64,000 bases of DNA from positions 1,984,001 to 2,048,000 of the forward strand of contig MU839829.1 of assembly GCA_030411725.1 (NCBI GenBank). The letters are read 5' to 3'. Positions 58,540-64,000 of this stretch are shown piece after piece (position 1 is the first letter of the stretch; each line of letters opens with the position of its first letter). The stretch is from Echria macrotheca. Its lineage: Eukaryota; Ascomycota; Sordariomycetes; Sordariales; Schizotheciaceae. Under the pieces are notes generated by a model, which searched no databases, was not told the origin of the DNA, and saw only the letters and a list, made by a program, of their open reading frames with translations. Position numbers and translations under genes: made by a program.

Positions 58540-59659
58540 CTACTCCGTACTGCCACCAGTAGCCACCCCTCCACGCCAAAGCCCGTAGAACCCATCGCAG
58601 TTCTTCCACATCTTTATCGTTCCGTCCTCCGATCCCGTGGCATAGAGGTTGCCGTCGGGCGAAAAGGCAATCGACCAGATCGGTCCATGGTGGCCCTTAT
58701 GGACGTCGAGCTCCTTACTATCCTCCCAGCTGTACACCCGCGCCCATGTCCCTGGCTCCTCTCCCACCACCACTTTCCTGCCCTTCAAATCAAGGCCCAC
58801 ACTGGCGATGCCGTGCGAGAATGTCATGCGCTTGAGCTCGTCCTCGGTCCGTTGTCCGCCCCAAAAGTATGCAGTCTTACCGGCTGCCACGGCGAGGACA
58901 GGGAGACCACCGCCAATGTCGGTTGCTGAGCTGTATGCCGGGGCAAGATAGACAAGTTCGCAGGACTTGATTTCACCCTCAAGCTTCGCCTCCCTAATGC
59001 AGCGGCGGGCGGGAAGATCAAACCAGCGCAAGGTATCACCGGATGCCGTGATAATGATGGTCGGATCGATGGTCCAAACGATAAACTTGATGGGCTCCTT
59101 GTGCGCGCCCTCGCCAATCTCAAAAGCCTTAGAAGTCTCAATGGTGACCGGCTCAACCACCTGGTTCTGCGATGTCGGTGAGGAGATAGGCTTTTGCTCA
59201 TGGAGATCGAAGATGCGAAGTTTCTTCTCAAAACCTCCAGTCGCCAACATACCGGAGTTGTCGAAAGGATAGGCGATTGCGCGGACGATATGGTCGTGCT
59301 GGAGGATGTAGAGCAGTTCGCCAGTGTGTGTGTCCCACACTTTGGCAGTGAAGTCGGCCGATGCCGTTGCGGCTGTCGACGCGTCTGGACTTAGTCGTGC
59401 TTGCCAGACAGCACCCTTGTGTCCGAAAAATGTGCCTATCCAGTCGCCCGTCTGGCCGTCGCGCAACATGGGGTTGCCATCTGCAGGGAAGGGGGTCAGC
59501 GAGGCGGCGAAGTCTGGGGTTGCAGCACAAACCTTTGCAGGCAGAGATCATGTAGTAGACCTCGTCCTTCTCCAGCGGGGAAAAGCTCAAATGGGGGACC
59601 GGGCGCGAATGGCCATGGCAGGTCAGAGGAACGTACTGCCGAGGAGTGGGCTCGGCCAT
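58540..59659 (-). CDS. STRAP/Unrip-type WD40 protein
   Basis: Two exons, 59659-59533 and 59480-58540, joined across a 52-nt intron (donor GTTTGT, acceptor TGCAG) to give 355 aa, the family's normal length. It opens YVPLTCHGHSRPVPHLSFSP, then GTFFGHKGAVWQARLSPDASTAATASADFTAKVWD, a strong match to the first WD repeats of serine-threonine kinase receptor-associated protein. Seven repeats can be counted, the last being GHHGPIWSIAFSPDGNLYATGSEDGTIKMWK. In animals STRAP works with the SMN complex and with RNA-binding partners; its fungal role is less clear and may also touch translation control. No catalytic residues are expected. It is divergent to DOA1, with 709 bp between the start codons. Confidence 0.93.
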
Positions 59660-60368
59660 GTCTTTGCGGTCGAGAATGTAGGAAAGAAGTGAAGTGGATG
59701 GGTATCTTCTGGTGCGCCGGGATATCGAACGGTATGCAAACGAGGCAAAGTGAGGAGCGGCGAAAAGACGGACGACTCGACTCGAAGCGGGGGGCAGAGC
59801 AAATCTAGGAGCTCGGATAAGGACAGCCGAGCCAGAACAAAAGAGTGAAATAGTCGTAACAGGTCGTGATAAGGAGCCGTGACAGTATAGACAGAGAACT
59901 TAAGCCAAAGTTATCACCATAGTTTCATTCGTCGGAGAAGGTCACAAGGGATCGAGCGAACCCAGCAAACAAGCCTTTGCGATGGCCCCTCCTTGGTCCG
60001 AGCGTTGCGGGCGGTTTCCCCAGCTCGAGCGCCTTGCCCCATGATCCAGCCCGATTCCCGGCAGGCTCAGATTGCCCCACATTGTGAGGGGCTCCAGCTG
60101 GTTGCCAACCACGGCTGTCCCCTGTGGGCGTAGCTTCTTGCCCCTCCAAGGGGGAGCTTCCAAGTACTTCGCGACCCTTCCACTAGCACAGCTCCAACCT
60201 GACAAACCCGAGGCGCAATCTGGTGGCAGCCTCGATCTTTTCTTGAATTGTGGACAGCAGGCCGACTGCTGCATAAATTATCCATTTCGCTCCATAGTCG
60301 GCTTCAGTTCCGAGGTTGCGAGGTCGTCAACAAGCAGTGGCCCATTCCAACGCCCAACACCGCCCACC
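59660..60368. promoter_or_regulatory. Divergent promoter region STRAP / DOA1
   Basis: 709 bp between two divergent start codons. Both promoters and leaders lie here. The stretch upstream of the DOA1 start is C/G-mixed without a TATA box that I can support. Confidence 0.5.
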
Positions 60369-62847
60369 ATGTCGCAATTCCAGCTCTCAGCCCAGTTGAA
60401 AGGGCACAACGGCGATGTAAGCTCCGTCGCATCCCGGGCGCCGCACGTCAGGCTAACGAGGGATATTCCAGGTCCGCGCTGTCGTGTTCCCCACCGCCGA
60501 CCTCATCGTCTCGGGCTCTCGGGACAACACGGCCAGAGTCTGGCGCAAGACCGCACCGAAACCGCCAAAGTTCGAAGACACCATCATAAGCCAGACGCAG
60601 GGGTTCGTCAACTCGGTTGCCTTTCTGCATCGACCAGGGTCCAGCAATTTGGTTGTCCAGAGCGGCGCGGATGGAGTGATCGAAGTCCAGAATCCGGATG
60701 CTCCGAGAGATGACTCGAGGCGTGTTATGGTGGGCCACACAAACAATGTGTGCGCACTAGATACATCTCCAGACGGCAGATTCATTGTATCTGGCGGCTG
60801 GGACGGTAAAGCGTTTGTCTGGGGGACCGACAAGTGGGAGGCCACTCATCAGCTTGCACATGCCGGCGACGGTGTCAGCGTCTGGGCCGTCCTGGCATTC
60901 AGTAACGATGTTATAGTTACCGGGAGTGCAGACCATGAGATCCGCATTTTCAACTTGAAATCGCGCAGCAGTTTGGAGATTCCAGCCCAACGCACGATGA
61001 AGACGGGCGACGTCGTACGAGCGCTGTGTAAGCTTCCCACTGACCTCAAAGGCAAACATCCTTCTGGTGCTCAGTTTGCCAGCGGGGGAAATGACGCTGT
61101 CATTCGGCTCTGGAAGCTTGATGGGCAACAGGTTGGCAGGCTGGACGGCCACGACAGCTTTATTTACTCACTCGCGAGCTTGCCCACGGGCGAAATCGTG
61201 AGCGCGGGAGAGGATCGAACGATGCGTATCTGGCGAGGTAGAGAATGTGTTCAGGTCATCACCCATCCGGCAATTTCAGTCTGGTCTGTAGCTGTTTGCT
61301 CGTCAAACGGCGATATTGTCTCTGGCGCCAGTGATAATATCGTCCGCGTTTTCTCCCGGAACCACGAACGTGTTGCTGGACCCGAGACTATCGAGGAATT
61401 CGAGCAAAGCCTCCGAGCTTCGGCAATACCCAGCAGCTCGGTTAATCAACAGGCGACCGAGACCCCAGAGTGGCTCCGATTGAACAAGGGCACGAAAGAT
61501 GGGCAAATAAAACTGATCAAGGAAGACGATGGCAGCGTGTCGGCTTACCAGTGGTCATCAGGTATGTTCGCTATCCGTCACCTGGGGGTCCTCTAACCGT
61601 GGGCAGGACGAGACTGGGTTCAGATCGGCACAGTTGTCGAGCCGGAAACAAGCCAGCGTCCCAAGGTCTTGTATAAAGGCAAGGAATATGATTATGTCTT
61701 TGACGTGGACACGGAAGAGGGCAGACCGCCGCTCAAGCTGCCGTATAATCTCTCGGACGACATGTACCAGGCAGCTACCAAGTTTCTTGCCGATAACGAG
61801 CTCCCGATATCCTACCTCGAGGCCGTGGCAGGATTCATCCGGGACAACACCAAAGACGCGACGCCAGGGAGAAGCCAAGCCGCACCTCCGGCCCAAGAGA
61901 ACACTACACGGTCGGTGGCAACATACCTGCCACATACAGAATACCTCGGTTTGACTCAAGCCCGGCTCGAACCAGCGCTAAGGAAGTTGAAGGAATTCAA
62001 CTCAGCGCACATTGAGAGCGGGAATAAGCACATATCAATGAACCCGGACAACGTGGCGTCCTTGGACGCACTTGTCCAGGCTCTTGGTGCCAGCCAGAAG
62101 CCCATCCCTAGCCCCCAAGTATCCGCCCGTATTGTTTCCTCGATCATCACGCAGTGGCCTTATGGGAATCGATTACCGGCGCTCGACATTCTCCGTTGCA
62201 TGGTAGCAAAGTCTGGCGTCGCATCCCTGGCTGATGGGCGCCAGAGGAGTTTACTCGATATTGCGGTGCGAGGTGCTCTGGATACAGCGGACCCCATCAC
62301 GGACACAGGAGCCAGCCTGGCAGAGTTTATCGCCGATGGTGTAAACTGGGACAACATCAACCCGAACAATGCCATGATGGCATTCCGTGCCGTGGTGAAT
62401 CTTTTCCTCACGCCGGAAGGTCGAGAGCTTGCCATCCGAGAAGCAGCTGCTATCGTGAGCCTCATGGCGCGGATTGCTGGCGTTGATGGGAAAGAGCCAG
62501 TGGGTGGCGCCAACAATAATCTCCAGGTCGCTCTGGTCACGGCCGCGTTCAACTACGCCTGCTTTGCATACAACGAGCGGCGCAAGAGTCCGGCAGAGGA
62601 GGCGCTGGACCTTGGACTGCTTACGCAGTTATTCTCAGTTGCCGAGGCCGTAATCCGGAAGCAGAACGACGCTGAAGTTCTGTTTAGGGCGTGCATGACG
62701 GCTGGCATGGTGATTGCCAGCGGCGACGATGGAAAGGAGCTTGCCAAAGCGCTTGCCGTCGGGGAGTGGTTGGGGGTTGCGACGAAGAATGCGGATCCAC
62801 GGATTAAGGCTGTTGTTGCCGAGTGCTCAGAGTATCTGAAGGGGTAG
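60369..62847 (+). CDS. DOA1: Doa1/Ufd3 (PLAA family) ubiquitin-binding Cdc48 adaptor
   Basis: Three exons: 60369-60416, 60472-61561 and 61607-62847, 2379 nt, 792 aa. Exon 1 gives only MSQFQLSAQLKGHNGD; splicing continues VRAVVFPTADLIVSGSRDNTARVW. Seven WD repeats occupy about residues 1-300. The PFU domain (about 360-455) has YQWSSGRDWVQIGTVV, across the exon 2/3 junction, and KGKEYDYVFDVD. The PUL armadillo domain (about 525-790) ends the protein. Doa1 binds ubiquitin through the propeller and PFU and binds Cdc48 through PUL, and so affects ubiquitin levels and the sorting or degradation of modified proteins. All three domains are complete and in the usual order. Introns are 55 and 45 nt. 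Confidence 0.96.
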
Positions 62848-64000
62848 TCTGTAAACGGTTGCGGTTGGCGACCTTTGGGATGCTTCAGGACGGCGGTTTA
62901 GAGTCTACGATTATGAATTGAGCGGATTGTTAGATACAGAGAGATAAACAGTGGTTCGGTAGTGGGATTCCGTACGAGGCCAGAAATATAACTAGGTAGT
63001 CGACCTCGCGCTCGCAACTGCAGTGAAATAGAATATATGGCTTGTTTGCTGAACACATGTGATTGATTTGTGGAGGGGTGCTTATCCCACTGCAAGGCTT
63101 TGTCGAGGACACCACAGTCGATGAGTTGGACTGTCCGACGATAGCTTCGATACATCCATCCCTCTCATCCCCATCTCTCCCTTGCCCAGTAGTTTATTCA
63201 CATAGGCGCGTCGTACAGTGATCTACTCTAGGGTTGGGTTAAGACGAATTGTTCTACCAAGGTACGTAGGTGGAAAATGTTCGACGAAAGGGGGTGAGGG
63301 TCGGCGGCGCGTGTCGAGACGGCGTCGTCACTTTTGTCATTATCACAAATGTTCCGCGGTAAGCCAGCTGAGACAGTGGCTGACTCGAACCTGGGGAAGG
63401 AAGAAAGGGGGTAGATGGTCGAGTTTCCGGTCTGTCATGCTATGCTATCCTTGGTGTGTCTCAGTCTCGGATTCGGATGACGGGTCGTTGTCGTTGTTCT
63501 TTCTTGAATGGGTGGGTGGGGCTTGTGATGACTTCACTTGATGCTTGACGGGCGGATGTGTGTGTGTGTGTCATGTTCCTGATTTCCTGATTGATCCCGG
63601 CCGGGGTGATGATGATTTTTGAGATTTGAGCGTTGAGTTTTGCAAAAGTTACCGTGGATCCTGGGACTGTGTATCGTAGAGATGAAGCCCTCGGCGGAAA
63701 TGTTAGCACCATCAGTAACACGGGAATGATATTGGCTTGAAGACTCGAGTTCATAAACTCAGGAATACATACACTCGCTGCTAGTATTATTGACCTGAGT
63801 GAGGTATACGCTTCCATCTCGGCACTCGACATCGTATGAGATACATTATTCATTGATCGAGCCATTTTTGTCTTTTACAACACATCATTTCACTACATTC
63901 CGGGATTTCCGTTTCAACCCCACGGATAGATAGTCTATCTCTCGCCGTCTCACATATCCCGCTCGTATCCCACATCTTTGTCTTTGACACCAAATCGCTC
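62848..64000. other. Right-end region without a recognised gene
   Basis: 1.15 kb downstream of DOA1. Holds its 3' end and a GT repeat near 63556-63572. A minus-strand open frame at 63461-63865 is rich in Thr and Ser with no family features and is probably not coding. Confidence 0.5.

Noticed and set aside
1..64000. CRISPR arrays, bacterial operons, ribosome binding sites, riboswitches, Starship-type element
   Set aside because: Eukaryotic gene structure throughout; no spaced repeats, and no tyrosine-recombinase captain gene recognised.

Overview
The window looks like nuclear DNA of a filamentous ascomycete, most likely a Sordariomycete close to Neurospora or the Chaetomiaceae. The support is short spliceosomal introns (about 45-170 nt, GTANGT donors, CTAAC-like branch points, CAG/TAG acceptors), a full NIT2/AreA GATA factor with the typical C-terminal end, Chs5, Msc7-type and Doa1 homologues, and a 9.1-kb AT-rich block that carries the C-to-T/G-to-A signature of repeat-induced point mutation (RIP). 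I assign it to no species.

Layout. 1-3.6 kb: a gene-free patchwork of tandem repeats and broken fragments copied from the CPSF6-like gene at 20.7-22.1 kb. 4.1-7.5 kb: eIF1A (minus), an unrecognised mitochondrial-looking protein (plus) and a Chs5-type exomer subunit (plus). 8.4-10.8 kb: a very low-complexity protein of unknown function (minus). 12.5-19.0 kb: the RNA/DNA helicase Sen1 (minus, 4 exons, 2072 aa). 20.7-22.1 kb: the CPSF6-like RRM protein (minus). 24.8-26.7 kb: a membrane-anchored aldehyde dehydrogenase (plus). 26.7-37.0 kb: about 10 kb with no convincing gene, including a 0.5-kb polypyrimidine tract and several GATAAG sites. 37.0-40.2 kb: NIT2/AreA (plus, 3 exons, 968 aa). 42.0-44.3 kb: an MFS transporter (minus, 4 exons). 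45.6 kb: an intron-containing tRNA-Met with initiator features (minus). 46.0-47.8 kb: a secreted GMC oxidoreductase (minus). 48.5-57.6 kb: one complete but RIP-destroyed Ty3-type LTR retrotransposon with 128-bp LTRs and a TACA target duplication. 58.5-62.8 kb: a divergent pair of WD40 genes, a STRAP/Unrip homologue (minus) and Doa1/Ufd3 (plus).

Most genes are housekeeping genes for RNA metabolism (Sen1, CPSF6-like, STRAP), translation start (eIF1A, initiator tRNA), ubiquitin handling (Doa1) and secretion (Chs5), plus one global nitrogen regulator. They do not form a cluster or pathway. I found no clear new biological system. The most informative items are the initiator tRNA with an intron, the retroelement whose two LTRs record how RIP fades outwards, and the patchwork of CPSF6-like fragments. 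Exon joins were worked out by hand from splice signals and reading-frame continuity, without transcript data.
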